A stretch of 64,000 nt of DNA from Oscillospiraceae bacterium (GCA_004556975.1 SFFD01000003.1:17493-81492), one strand, 5' to 3'. Shown: positions 35,842-44,198, counted from the first letter of the stretch. The notes: a model not told the origin generated them from the sequence alone. Program-made: numbers and translations.

Positions 35842-35919
35842 TTGCTGTGTTTTTCCCCTTATTTTGTTTGAATGTTTTATATCGGTGCAGCAATTTTGTT
35901 ATACTCTTATTTTCTGCAT

Positions 35920-35963
35920 AAAAAGCTGGTGCTTCGGTTGTTTTCCGAAGCGCCAGCTTTTTT
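35920..35963 (+). terminator. Terminator of the metal-efflux operon
   Basis: A 16-bp stem, AAGCTGGTGCTTCGG with CCGAAGCGCCAGCTT (one T-G pair), loop TTGTTTT, then TTTTTT. Confidence 0.85.
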
Positions 35964-36015
35964 ATCAATATAAACAAATAAAGCTTTCATCAAAAATCTG
36001 ATGAAAGCTTTATGA

Positions 36016-36108
36016 TGGCGGAGAAGGAGGGACTCGAACCCTCGCGCCGCTTTTGACACAGCCTACGCCCTTAGCAGGGGCGCCTCGTCACCACTTGAGT
36101 ACTTCTCC
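36016..36108 (-). tRNA. tRNA-Ser (anticodon GCU)
   Basis: 93 nt including an encoded CCA. The acceptor stem GGAGAAG/CTTCTCC pairs perfectly, with G as discriminator. The anticodon loop CTGCTAA reads AGC/AGU serine codons. A long variable arm, characteristic of class II tRNA, is visible. The first 23 nt are part of a 52-bp direct repeat (see 36086-36137). Confidence 0.96.
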
Positions 36109-36137
36109 ATGTGCTGAACATACAAAGTTCATATTAA
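36086..36137. repeat. 52-bp direct repeat, copy 1 (covers the tRNA-Ser(GCU) 5' end)
   Basis: This 52-bp sequence recurs without mismatch at 36292-36343. In tRNA orientation it holds 29 bp of upstream flank plus the first 23 nt of the tRNA (acceptor strand and part of the D arm). Confidence 0.9.
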
Positions 36138-36291
36138 GTTTTAGAAGTTACTGAAATGCAACGGCACCCCTACGGGGCCGGCCCTCTTGGCGTTAGCGTC
36201 TTGCTGCTTCGCTGTCGCTTGCATCAAGCCGACGCCTGCGCCATGGCTGCCTCGCTGTATCCGCCACCGGCGGCGCTTCGGCATCCATGCC
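36138..36291. other. GC-rich 154-bp insert between the two 52-bp repeats
   Basis: A non-coding, GC-rich block unlike its AT-rich surroundings, rich in short palindromes (CACCCCTACGGGG, GGGGCCGGCCC, CCGCCACCGGCGG). It resembles the small interspersed repeats often seen near tRNA genes in Ruminococcaceae genomes; that resemblance is from memory and untested. It could be a mobile or extragenic palindromic element whose arrival duplicated the flanking 52 bp. Confidence 0.55.
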
Positions 36292-36343
36292 CGTCACCAC
36301 TTGAGTACTTCTCCATGTGCTGAACATACAAAGTTCATATTAA
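36292..36343. repeat. 52-bp direct repeat, copy 2 (isolated tRNA 5' fragment)
   Basis: An exact copy of 36086-36137. Here the 23-nt tRNA-Ser start is not followed by the rest of a tRNA but by the GC-rich insert, so it is a truncated gene remnant. Confidence 0.9.
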
Positions 36344-36364
36344 ATTTCCGTTGAGAGAAAAAAT

Positions 36365-36451
36365 TGGCGGAGAGGATGGGATTCGAACCCATGGCTCTTT
36401 CGAGTCACTGGTTTTCAAGACCAGCTCCTTAAACCGCTCGGACACCTCTCC
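36365..36451 (-). tRNA. tRNA-Ser (anticodon UGA)
   Basis: 87 nt with an encoded CCA. The acceptor stem GGAGAGG/CCTCTCC is perfect, with discriminator G. The anticodon loop TCTTGAAAA centres on TGA and reads UCA/UCN codons. It has a long variable arm as expected for serine tRNAs. It lies upstream, in transcription order, of tRNA-Ser(GCU). Confidence 0.96.
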
Positions 36452-36696
36452 ACGGCTACAATATAATATATCACAAAAACAAGGCCTATGTCAATAGCCT
36501 TTTAGCATTTTGGCGTTTTTTTGCAATTATATGCATTTGCAAAATATTTAAAATTCCTTTTTATCTTCCTGCCGTAAACAAAGCGCGGCTTTTGTTCACT
36601 TTTTCATATATTCCTGATATATAAACAGATATTTTACAAAGTTTTATCTTGTGTTTTTATTTTATCATACTATAATTGAGCAAAGGCGGCGTAAAC

Positions 36697-36930
36697 TTGA
36701 AAAAAGAAAATCAAAAGCGCTATGCTGTACCAATTATTATAACACTTATATTGCTGTTGTATTTCATTGTGTATTTCGGAGTATTGATTGCAATTCTGCC
36801 GAAAGATTGGAAATATGTCCTTTTCATTTTTCCTCTTGCCCTTGCCGTTATTGGCCTTTTGATTTATGTTTGCATTGACAGAATTAAAGAAATAATGAGC
36901 GGTGAAGAAGATGATCTTGGTAAATACTGA
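36697..36930 (+). CDS. Small two-helix membrane protein, hypothetical
   Basis: A 77-residue protein with two hydrophobic segments (about 12-33 and 42-63) and charged ends (KKENQK; DRIKEIMSGEEDD). The TTG start at 36697 follows AAAGGCGGCG; an upstream in-frame TTG at 36676 has no RBS. It overlaps the start of the YbjQ-family gene by 20 nt, so the two are probably translated together. No family is recognised. Confidence 0.65.
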   Translation: MKKENQKRYAVPIIITLILLLYFIVYFGVLIAILPKDWKYVLFIFPLALAVIGLLIYVCIDRIKEIMSGEEDDLGKY

Positions 36931-37228
36931 TTATATTACAGGCAAAGAGCTTGAAACATTGGGGCTGGTTCGCGGAAGCACTATTCAAAGCAAAAATATC
37001 GTAAAAGATATTACGCAAAGCTTTAAGACTCTTGTCGGCGGCGAATTAAAGGCCTATACCGAAATGATGAACGAAGCCCGTGCCCTTGCCACAAAACGAA
37101 TGGTGTCAGAAGCGGAGCAAATGGGTGCCGATGCGGTCGTAAATATCCGCTATGCGTCGGCGGCCGTAATGCAGGGGGCAGCCGAAGTCATTGCTTACGG
37201 AACGGCTGTTAAATTCATTGAAAAGTAA
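36911..37228 (+). CDS. YbjQ-family (DUF74) putative heavy-metal-binding protein
   Basis: A 105-residue protein with clear YbjQ/UPF0145 blocks: LVNTDYITGKELETLGLVRG at the N-terminus, VGGELKAYTEMMNEAR in the middle and MQGAAEVIAYGTAV at the C-terminus. The family forms pentameric rings in crystal structures and has no confirmed function. The ATG at 36911 gives the normal family start; a GTG at 36902 is possible. It is followed by a terminator. Confidence 0.92.
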   Translation: MILVNTDYITGKELETLGLVRGSTIQSKNIVKDITQSFKTLVGGELKAYTEMMNEARALATKRMVSEAEQMGADAVVNIRYASAAVMQGAAEVIAYGTAVKFIEK

Positions 37229-37282
37229 TGTACTTCTTTTCACCTTTACTGTAAAATTCGGATTATATCTTATTTTACTGAC

Positions 37283-37317
37283 AAAAAAATCACATCGTTT
37301 CTGCGATGTGATTTTTT
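37283..37317 (+). terminator. Terminator after the YbjQ-family gene
   Basis: An AAAAAAATCACATCG / CGATGTGATTTTTT hairpin with a 6-nt loop, symmetrical enough to work in both directions. The following 37318-37510 is AT-rich with no gene seen. Confidence 0.8.
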
Positions 37318-37510
37318 GTTTTGCTTTTTGATCTGCATTGCCGTGGCAAACCGCTTTTCGCAAAAATTATTCATTATAAGCTTATATTTCTATACTGAAT
37401 ATAGCGGAAATATCCCATTATAAAGCCAAAAATCAGCCTTCTGCTTTTTTAGGCTAAATAAATTTTTATATTTATAATTATAATATTCGTAAATAATAAT
37501 TTAAAACTTT

Positions 37511-38575
37511 TCAGACTACAACGTCATATTCTCCGGCGCGGTTACCATCATAATAGTCCCAAAGCTTATCCGGCGAATACACTCCTCTGTCGGTAACAAT
37601 TCCGGTTATAAGCTCCGGCGGAGTTTTGTCAAATGCGGGATAAAATCCATGAACTCCCTCCGGCGCGGTGGGGCTGCCCAGCGCTTCAAGAACCTGTTTT
37701 GGGTCGCGCTGCTCAATTTTCACCCCGTCAGCGTGCTCATGGCATTTGTCAGGCGCGCCGGTAACATAAACCGGTATACCCCAATACTTCGCCGCAAGAG
37801 AAATCTGTAGGGTGCCCACCTTGTTCACTACCCAGCCGTCCATTGTAATTGCGTCCGCAGCACAGGTAAAAACATCTACTTTCTTTTCATGCATTGCCCA
37901 GGCAGGCATATTATCGGTGATAACCGTCACATCAAAGCCCATATCGTGCAAAACGCTTGCCGTAAGCCTTGCTCCCTGGAAATAGGGGCGCGTTTCCGGG
38001 CATATGAATTTTATATTTTTGTTCTGCCGTTTACATTCAAGGCACATAAAGCCAAGAATGGTTTCGGCAAAGCACTGCGTCATAACCGTTCCCTCGCTTG
38101 GGAATTTTTCCACAAGGTATTTCGCTGTCTGCTCAATTTTGCGATAGCGAGCGTCGGTAATTGCAATAACATAATCAAAAACCGCCTGCTCAATGCTGCG
38201 GTTCGCAGCTGCGGCACGCACCGCCGCATCAAGACAGCCCGAGGTAATCTGGCTCATCCGCTTTGCAGTTGTCGGTCTTGCATTTGAAATAATGTCTGCG
38301 GCTTCGCGCATATGGCGAAACTGTTCGGCAACACAGCCGCCTGCACCCTCGTGTGCGGCAAGGACCATACCCATTCCCGCCGCAAGATATGGGCCTGCGC
38401 TTTGGGTTACCATATCGGTAATTGCCTGCGCCACCTCGGCGGAGGTTCTGCAGGTAACAAAGCTTACCGGGTGAGGATAGCACCTTCGGTCAAGAATTCG
38501 CACGGTTCCGTTTTCGTACCATGCAACATTCTCATATTTAAGCAAAAAAGCAAGCCCTTCATCAGCTCTCGGCAT
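37511..38575 (-). CDS. MtnA/eIF2B-family isomerase-like protein
   Basis: A 354-residue protein of the eIF2B alpha/MtnA sugar-phosphate isomerase superfamily. The Cys region TVMTQCFAE, the Asp region TCAADAITMDGWVVNKVGT, then IEQRDPKQVL and YPAFDKTPPELITGIVTDRGV align with 5-methylthioribose-1-phosphate isomerase. The substrate phosphate motif RGAPAIG of MtnA is not conserved (here QSAGPYLAAG), so the substrate may be another aldose-1-phosphate such as ribose-1,5-bisphosphate or a deoxypentose phosphate. No methionine salvage gene is nearby. Confidence 0.8.
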   Translation of the reverse strand: MPRADEGLAFLLKYENVAWYENGTVRILDRRCYPHPVSFVTCRTSAEVAQAITDMVTQSAGPYLAAGMGMVLAAHEGAGGCVAEQFRHMREAADIISNARPTTAKRMSQITSGCLDAAVRAAAANRSIEQAVFDYVIAITDARYRKIEQTAKYLVEKFPSEGTVMTQCFAETILGFMCLECKRQNKNIKFICPETRPYFQGARLTASVLHDMGFDVTVITDNMPAWAMHEKKVDVFTCAADAITMDGWVVNKVGTLQISLAAKYWGIPVYVTGAPDKCHEHADGVKIEQRDPKQVLEALGSPTAPEGVHGFYPAFDKTPPELITGIVTDRGVYSPDKLWDYYDGNRAGEYDVVV

Positions 38576-38650
38576 ATATAAAACCCCTTTCAGCCGTAAA
38601 AATCAATAGCGAACTATAATTCCGCTCTGCAAAGCTTTTAAAAGCGTGCA

Positions 38651-39139
38651 TCAGCGGCGCACCTTTTTGAAGAAAAGGAAGTACGCCAGCACGCCGTCAA
38701 TTACAAAGTCATAAAATCGCGGCCCGTCAAAAAGCACGGCGCTTGAAAGAACGGAAATCAGCAAAATTCCTGCGCTTATTATTTTCGGGAACACGCCTCG
38801 TTCTTTTGTCATCCACGCAAAATATGCCATAACCGGCGAGCAAAAAGCAAACACCGTCCACCCGATAATAAAGCTGCGGCTGTAAACGCCTTTTGTCAGC
38901 ACGGCAACAAGATAATAGGTAAAAAGCATTCCCAAACAGAACGGAAGAATATTGAGCATGGCTTTTTTCTTTGTTTCACTGTAAATTGAAATAAGCGTGC
39001 CAAGCAAAATCCAAATTGCCATCTGTGAAAAAATGTTGCCGAGATTCTGTGTGTATATGTCAAAAATACGCGACAAGGCGCCCAACAACAAACCTGCCGC
39101 AAGCATTGTAACAGGATTAAGAATTTTATTTTTTGTCAA
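38651..39139 (-). CDS. Hypothetical membrane protein
   Basis: A 162-residue, strongly hydrophobic protein with five predicted membrane segments (about 10-28, 36-54, 66-85, 92-110, 116-140) and a basic C-terminus. I do not recognise the family. It sits between the isomerase-like gene and a small DUF6440 gene, all reading leftward. No functional link is evident. Confidence 0.7.
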   Translation of the reverse strand: MTKNKILNPVTMLAAGLLLGALSRIFDIYTQNLGNIFSQMAIWILLGTLISIYSETKKKAMLNILPFCLGMLFTYYLVAVLTKGVYSRSFIIGWTVFAFCSPVMAYFAWMTKERGVFPKIISAGILLISVLSSAVLFDGPRFYDFVIDGVLAYFLFFKKVRR

Positions 39140-39151
39140 CGCTTTTCCCTT

Positions 39152-39331
39152 CTACTTTTCTGCATCATATGTAACAATAGGTTTCCCCGCGCTGTCTAAA
39201 AGCGGGGTCATGCCACCGGCATAGCCGCCTGCGCGAAAAACATAGTTCACACCGGTTTCTTTGTCCACCCAGATTTCTACAACGTCCACTACGCCCTGGG
39301 AATAGGTTTTTACAAATCTGTTGTCGCTCAT
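39152..39331 (-). CDS. DUF6440-like small protein
   Basis: A 59-residue protein (starting MSDNRFVKTYSQGVV, ending TYDAEK) with the pattern IWVDKETGVNYVFRAGGYAGG-MTPLLD typical of the DUF6440 family found widely in Firmicutes. Function is unknown. The start is an ATG with GGAGGG about 6 nt upstream, and the stop is TAG. It lies 12 bp ahead of the membrane-protein gene and is likely co-transcribed. Confidence 0.8.
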   Translation of the reverse strand: MSDNRFVKTYSQGVVDVVEIWVDKETGVNYVFRAGGYAGGMTPLLDSAGKPIVTYDAEK

Positions 39332-39466
39332 TTTACCCTCCGAAAAAATATTACGCTTAAATTATATCACGCGGATTATGGCGCGGCAAGCCGCGCGGAA
39401 AAGTTTTCTCATAAAAAAGCGTCCTGCTTTTTTAAGTGAACCCAAAAGTTCAGACAAAATTTAACA

Positions 39467-39690
39467 TTAAGTTGTTTGTGAATGAGTTCGGTATTGTACC
39501 GGACTCATTCCTTTTAGTTTTAGAGATATTCTCTCATTGTTGCAGCAATGAATGTATTTTTTAATTCATTAATGAAAGCGTTAACGCTTTCGAATTTTTC
39601 GCCGTAGAACATTTCGGCTTTTAAGTCTGCCGAAAAAGTTTTCCATAGCACCATTATCCATACAGTTGCCCTTGCGGAACATGCTTTGCG
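39467..39690 (-). pseudogene. IS3-family transposase remnant (C-terminal part of OrfB)
   Basis: Three pieces in different frames together spell the end of an IS3-type integrase: FRKGNCMDNGAMENFFGRLK, then AEMFYGEKFESVNAFINELK, then YIHCCNNERISLKLKG and SPVQYRTHS before a stop. Two frameshifts and loss of everything upstream show it is dead. The AT-rich sequence at 39437-39466 may be a remnant of the terminal repeat. The rest of 39332-39805 holds no gene. Confidence 0.85.
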
Positions 39691-39805
39691 TTATGTTATG
39701 CTCATTTTAAATTTTGCACTATAATATTTATTTTTTCTTCCTGTTTTACCTATAAAAGCATGCACCCCAAAAGTGTCTGACTTTGGGGTGCATATCAACG
39801 CTTTT

Positions 39806-40171
39806 TTAATACAGTTCTTTTATAACCTTCTGAATTTCTTCTTCAGAAGCGCCAAGGCTCTTACAAAAGCCAATACCCTCATAAAGTCTTTCTTTCATAA
39901 GCCCCGCTCTTTTTTTTGCAAGCTCCTCTTTTGAAAGCTCTGCTACAAAGCTTCCTCTTCCGACGGCGGTTATGATAAATCCGTCCCGTTCAAGTTCTTC
40001 CCACGCGCGTTTTACTGAAATTACGCTTACGCGAAGCTCCTCTGCCGCCGTCCGTATGGGCGGAAGAGCTTCTCCCGGCGAAAGCTCGCCGTTTATAACG
40101 GCACGGGCAACTCCGTCGTATATCTGGCGGTAAAGCGGAGTTCCTGCCGAATCCTTTACGGATAAGTTCAT
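39806..40171 (-). CDS. GntR-family (YtrA subfamily) regulator of ABC locus 2
   Basis: A 121-residue regulator: the winged helix (TPLYRQIYDGVARAVINGE; LPPIRTAAEELRVSVISVKRAWEELERDGFI) is followed by a short helical tail. It is a paralog of the regulator at 14900-15271 but lies last in its operon, after the ATPase and permease genes. Its ATG overlaps the permease stop by 4 bp. It probably binds the palindrome ahead of the ATPase gene. Confidence 0.92.
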   Translation of the reverse strand: MNLSVKDSAGTPLYRQIYDGVARAVINGELSPGEALPPIRTAAEELRVSVISVKRAWEELERDGFIITAVGRGSFVAELSKEELAKKRAGLMKERLYEGIGFCKSLGASEEEIQKVIKELY

Positions 40172-40815
40172 AGATCGACCTTCTCAAATCGTTTTGCGGA
40201 AATTTTGTATGCGCAAAAAGTCATTACTGCATAAATTATAATTCCTGCCGCAAGGATTGGCAAGTGTTCCGCAAAAATTCCCGCCCTGTCAAGAAATTCG
40301 CTGATGGGCGAATTCCAGAACTGCGCCAGGGTTTCCGCAGCGCCTATATAAACAAATATAAAAATTGCGGAAAAAATCATCGGCCGGAAAAGCTTGTAAC
40401 CGGTACGGTAAAATTCCGTCGTAAATATCAGGTTAAACCCGCCCATCATAACAAACACAAGGCCATAGAACGCAAGGTTTGGCTCAATGCCTGCGGCGTT
40501 TCCGCCGCCCGGGTTTATCTTTACGGAAATTGCCGAAAGCGGAACGGAAATCAAAACGGAAGCAAGTTCAAAAAGCGCTACCGTCGCAACGCGGCCCTTA
40601 ACAACATCTGTTTTCTTTATCGGCAGCGTTGCGGTATAGAAAGTATCGTTCTGCTCCCGCCCTATAAGAAAGGTAAAATAGACCGCAAGACAGGTGTACA
40701 TAAAAATAATGTAATAAGGGTAATTTGGGATAAGCATCATAAGAGGCATAGCCAAAAAAATATACATGGTCGGGTGAACGCTTAACCGAAGCTCTTTATA
40801 TAACAAATTCTTCAT
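40168..40815 (-). CDS. ABC-2 type transporter permease (locus 2)
   Basis: A 215-residue membrane protein with six hydrophobic segments and the N-terminal MKNLLYKELRLSVHPTMYIF found in YtrC/ABC-2-like permeases. I start it at the ATG at 40815, because GGGGAGAGCAGG precedes it; an in-frame ATG at 40833 lies deeper in the ATPase gene. It overlaps the ATPase gene by 20 nt and the regulator gene by 4 nt. The substrate is unknown. Confidence 0.85.
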   Translation of the reverse strand: MKNLLYKELRLSVHPTMYIFLAMPLMMLIPNYPYYIIFMYTCLAVYFTFLIGREQNDTFYTATLPIKKTDVVKGRVATVALFELASVLISVPLSAISVKINPGGGNAAGIEPNLAFYGLVFVMMGGFNLIFTTEFYRTGYKLFRPMIFSAIFIFVYIGAAETLAQFWNSPISEFLDRAGIFAEHLPILAAGIIIYAVMTFCAYKISAKRFEKVDL

Positions 40816-41659
40816 CCTGCTCTCCCCTTTCAATATGAATCATAATTTCCTCAAGGCTTATGGGCGCGGTTTCGACATCAAAGAGGGCGGCGTCCGCCGC
40901 TTTTATCATACCTTCAAATCCGAATTTGTGCTCCCTAAGGCCGATAACTTTTTCCTTAAGCTCCGGCGCAAGCTCGTTGCTTCCTCCGGAAACGGCACGG
41001 TAGCCGCTTCGGAAACTTTCAATATCCGTGCTTTCAAGAATTCTGCCGTCCTTAATATAGGTTATATAATCGGCGCATTTTTCAAGGTCAGTAATTATGT
41101 GGGTGGAAAAGAAAATGCTTCTGCTTCCGTCTTTAACAAGCTCTCTGAATATGCCGATAAGCTCGTCCCGGGAAACAGGGTCAAGCCCGCTTGTAGGCTC
41201 GTCAAGAATAAGCAGCTTTGCGCCGTGCGAAAGCGCCAGCGCCAGTAAAAATTTTGCCTTCATTCCGGCGGAAAGTTCCTTAATCCGTTTGTTTTCATCA
41301 AGTGAAAATTTTTTTAAATAATTTTTAAAGGCATCTCCGTCCCAGTTTTTATAAAATCGGCTGGTAACATCAGCAACCGCTGAAAGCTTTTTGTCCTGAT
41401 AGCACTCAACGCCGCTCATAACCACTCCCAGCTCTTGCTTGCAATCAATTTCATTTTCATAAAAATTTTTGCCAAACATGGCAACTTCGCCGCAATCCGG
41501 CTTCACAAGGCCAAGCAAGGACTTAATGGTTGTTGTTTTGCCTGCTCCGTTTCTGCCGATGAACCCCATAATGAACCCTTTGTCAAGTTCAAAAGAAACA
41601 TCGCTTAACTTAAACTTTTCATAGCTTTTTGAAAGTCCTTTTACTGACAAAATGGTCAA
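40796..41659 (-). CDS. ABC transporter ATP-binding protein (locus 2)
   Basis: A 287-residue ATPase. Walker A is GRNGAGKTT, the signature is LSAGMKAKFLLAL, Walker B is LLILDEPTSGLDP, and the H-loop is STHI. It belongs to the same group as the ATPase of locus 1 and powers the permease encoded next to it. It is first in a three-gene leftward operon with a strong promoter and palindromic operator just upstream. Confidence 0.92.
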   Translation of the reverse strand: MTILSVKGLSKSYEKFKLSDVSFELDKGFIMGFIGRNGAGKTTTIKSLLGLVKPDCGEVAMFGKNFYENEIDCKQELGVVMSGVECYQDKKLSAVADVTSRFYKNWDGDAFKNYLKKFSLDENKRIKELSAGMKAKFLLALALSHGAKLLILDEPTSGLDPVSRDELIGIFRELVKDGSRSIFFSTHIITDLEKCADYITYIKDGRILESTDIESFRSGYRAVSGGSNELAPELKEKVIGLREHKFGFEGMIKAADAALFDVETAPISLEEIMIHIERGEQDEEFVI

Positions 41660-41676
41660 GGTATCGCTTCCTTTGT

Positions 41677-41723
41677 CAAAATATTGTGTATACTCATTAT
41701 ATACAATATTTTGTGGTTGTCAA
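41677..41723 (-). promoter_or_regulatory. Promoter and palindromic operator of ABC locus 2
   Basis: Reading leftward: TTGACA (41718-41723), 16-nt spacer, TATAAT (41696-41701). A long inverted repeat with CAAAATATTG and CAATATTTTG arms and inner GTATA/TATAC elements (41677-41713) brackets the -10. It is the likely autoregulatory site of the YtrA-type protein of this locus. The remaining gap to 41977 is AT-rich with no gene. Confidence 0.8.
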
Positions 41724-41977
41724 GTCTTTTTGTCTAAAAGCCTTGCTTTTTTTGTCAATATCACTCTTTTATCATAAAAAGTCTTTATAATATTCTATTA
41801 GTTGCTGTTATAAATTTTACACCGAGTACTATTTTAATAAATGTTAACAAATTGTAAAATTAAAATTTCAATGCAACACTATGCAAAATAATTTTCACTT
41901 ATTTATAGTCCGGCATATTTCGGACAAAGTGAATAAAAATAAAAGCGTATATACGCAGTATGAAAGGAAATCTTTTT

Positions 41978-42511
41978 ATGAAAAAAATTTTTGCAATCTT
42001 TTTTGCCGCGCTTATGGTGCTTTGCTTTGCAGCATGCAACAAATCCGACAACAATAATTCCGAAGGCGATTCAAATATTTCAATGAGCCTTGAGGAAATT
42101 ATAAACGCGGTTTATGAAAAAAATCCCGTTGAATTAAGACTTGAAACCACTTCCATCGATATCTCCGATGCAGACATGCTTAAAGCGTTCACCGGTCTTG
42201 ATTCTGCGGATAAAATCCAGGAAGCTGTCGTTTCCGAGCCTATGATGGGTTCCCAGGCATATTCCTTCGTGCTTATCCGTCTTAAAGACGCCGCCGATGC
42301 CGAAGATGTTGCAAACGCAGTAATTGAAGGCATTGACCCCCGCAAATGGATTTGCGTTGAAGCGGACGATGTTCGCGTTATGACCAAGGGCGATGTCGTT
42401 GCTCTTTATATGGTAGGCAGCCAGTTCGGTGACGAAATTTCCGGCGATACCGTTGAAAAAGTATTTACCGAAGTTGTAGGCGGCAGCATTGACAAAGTTA
42501 TAAAGAAATAA
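41978..42511 (+). CDS. Putative lipoprotein, small, function unknown
   Basis: A 177-residue protein. The signal peptide MKKIFAIFFAALMVLCFAAC ends in a lipobox (Cys20), followed by a short Asn/Asp/Ser linker. The mature part, about 140 residues, has an alternating alpha/beta pattern (RLKDAADAEDVANAVIEGID) and resembles the family of bacterial lipoproteins annotated DUF4358-like; I am not certain of this. The start is the ATG at 41978 after GAAAGGAAA; an earlier ATG at 41960 has no RBS. A terminator follows. Confidence 0.75.
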   Translation: MKKIFAIFFAALMVLCFAACNKSDNNNSEGDSNISMSLEEIINAVYEKNPVELRLETTSIDISDADMLKAFTGLDSADKIQEAVVSEPMMGSQAYSFVLIRLKDAADAEDVANAVIEGIDPRKWICVEADDVRVMTKGDVVALYMVGSQFGDEISGDTVEKVFTEVVGGSIDKVIKK

Positions 42512-42533
42512 TCGCGGCTGGTTTGCGCCGTTT

Positions 42534-42560
42534 GCGGTGGGCAAAAGCCCACCGCTTTTT
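42534..42560 (+). terminator. Terminator after the small lipoprotein gene
   Basis: A perfect GCGGTGGGC-AAAA-GCCCACCGC hairpin followed by TTTTT. Confidence 0.88.
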
Positions 42561-42794
42561 ATATTTCATTGCGCCGATAGCCGCAAAAAGCCGGTAAAGC
42601 GGTTATTTGCAGTTAAAATATATTTGATTTTTAATAAATAGTCAGCTTTATAAAACAATAAAACCGACAGGCTTTAATTATATAAAAATAATCGGGTTCG
42701 GCGCCTTGGCTTTAACCGGATAAAACTTTTAAGGGCGTTTGAAACCGCCGTTTTTTGGAAAACGGTCACGGCTTATTAAAGGAGGTATTACGGC

Positions 42795-44198
42795 TTGCTT
42801 TTTTCAAGCATTCCTTTTCTCTATTACTTTTTGCCCGCGGTATTTCTCTTATATTTTATAGCGCCGAAAAGACTGAAAAATGCGGTTCTTTTGCTTTCAA
42901 GCCTTGTGTTCTATGCCTGGGGAGAACCTAAATATGTATTTTTGATGTTAGCTTCAATCATAAGCGGGTATGTTTTTGGTCTGCTGATTGAAAAGAATCG
43001 TTCCGAACCGAAAAAAGCCAAACTCTTTCTTGTAATTTCAGTTGCGGTCAGCCTGGGGCTTTTGCTTTATTTCAAATATGCGGATTTCTTTATCGGTAAT
43101 TTTAATGCCGCTACCGGGCTTTCTCTGCCTCTGCTGCGGCTTTCGCTTCCTGTGGGAATAAGCTTCTATACCTTCCAGCTTATAAGCTATGCCGCCGATG
43201 TATACGGCGGCCTTCCCGCGCAGCGCGACCCCGTAAGCTTCGGCGCGTACATTGCAATGTTCCCCCAGCTTATTGCGGGGCCGATTGTGCGGTATTCGGA
43301 TATTGAAAAACAGCTTAAAACCCGTTCCCACAGCTTTGACCTTTGCTGCGAAGGCGCTTCGCGCTTTGTAATCGGACTTTGCAAAAAGATTTTAATTTCC
43401 GACCGTTTTGCTGAGCTTTGCTTTGCATTTCGCGCCTCTGAAGAAAAAAGCGTGCTTTTTTACTGGATGTATGCGGTTGCCTTTACTCTGCAAATCTATT
43501 TTGATTTTTCCGGATATTCGGATATGGCCATCGGCCTTGGGAAAATATTCGGTTTTCACTTTCCGGAAAACTTTGACCACCCCTATGTTTCAAAAAGCAT
43601 AACAGAATTTTGGCGCCGCTGGCACATGACTTTGGGAAGCTGGTTCCGCGACTATGTTTATATTCCCCTTGGCGGCAACCGCCGCGGAAAAGCCCGCTGG
43701 TTTTTAAATATTTTTATCGTCTGGTTCCTTACCGGTTTTTGGCACGGCGCGGACTGGCAATTCATTGCCTGGGGACTTATGTACGCGGTTTTGCTTGTGC
43801 TTGAAAAGCTTTTCCTGCTTAAAAAGCTTGAGCATACGCCCTCTGTTTTCCGCTATATATATGTGCTTTTCTTTACCGTAATCGGTTTTGTAGTTTTCAA
43901 CGCCCAAAGCATTTCTTCAGCCTTACACGACCTTGGAGGACTTTTCGGCGCGGGCGGCACTGCGCTTTTGTCAGAAGAAGCTTTATATTACCTTAAAAGC
44001 TATGCCCCGCTGTTTATTTTCGGCGCGGCCGCGGCAACGCCGCTTTTTGCCGTGCTCAAAGAAAAGGCTAAAAGTAAAAAATGGCTTTGCAGCATGGGAA
44101 AAGTGCTTTTGCCCGTTGCGCTTTGCGCCGGAATTCTGCTTTGCACCGCATATCTTGTGGATGGTTCTTTCAGTCCGTTTCTCTATTTCAGATTCTGA
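42795..44198 (+). CDS. MBOAT-family O-acyltransferase (AlgI/DltB/PatA-like)
   Basis: A 467-residue, multi-pass membrane protein of the MBOAT family. Family blocks: PVGISFYTFQLISYAADVYGG, FPQLIAGPIVRYSDI, FWRRWHMTLGSWFRDYVYIPLGGNR and WFLTGFWHGADWQFIAWG, the last with the catalytic His. It moves acyl groups across the membrane for transfer to an extracellular glycan. Start is the TTG at 42795 with a perfect AAAGGAGG 8 nt upstream. It is followed 24 bp later by a DHHW protein, the usual extracellular partner. Confidence 0.94.
   Translation: MLFSSIPFLYYFLPAVFLLYFIAPKRLKNAVLLLSSLVFYAWGEPKYVFLMLASIISGYVFGLLIEKNRSEPKKAKLFLVISVAVSLGLLLYFKYADFFIGNFNAATGLSLPLLRLSLPVGISFYTFQLISYAADVYGGLPAQRDPVSFGAYIAMFPQLIAGPIVRYSDIEKQLKTRSHSFDLCCEGASRFVIGLCKKILISDRFAELCFAFRASEEKSVLFYWMYAVAFTLQIYFDFSGYSDMAIGLGKIFGFHFPENFDHPYVSKSITEFWRRWHMTLGSWFRDYVYIPLGGNRRGKARWFLNIFIVWFLTGFWHGADWQFIAWGLMYAVLLVLEKLFLLKKLEHTPSVFRYIYVLFFTVIGFVVFNAQSISSALHDLGGLFGAGGTALLSEEALYYLKSYAPLFIFGAAAATPLFAVLKEKAKSKKWLCSMGKVLLPVALCAGILLCTAYLVDGSFSPFLYFRF

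Noticed and set aside
36138..36291. Protein-coding gene in the GC-rich block between tRNA-Ser repeats
   Set aside because: No frame with a start, RBS and adequate length; short palindromes dominate.
36086..36343. CRISPR-like array
   Set aside because: Only two copies of one 52-bp repeat with a single 154-bp spacer, overlapping a tRNA gene.
39420..39740. Complete insertion sequence
   Set aside because: Only the last third of an IS3-type transposase is present, in three frames, and no matching second terminal repeat is found.
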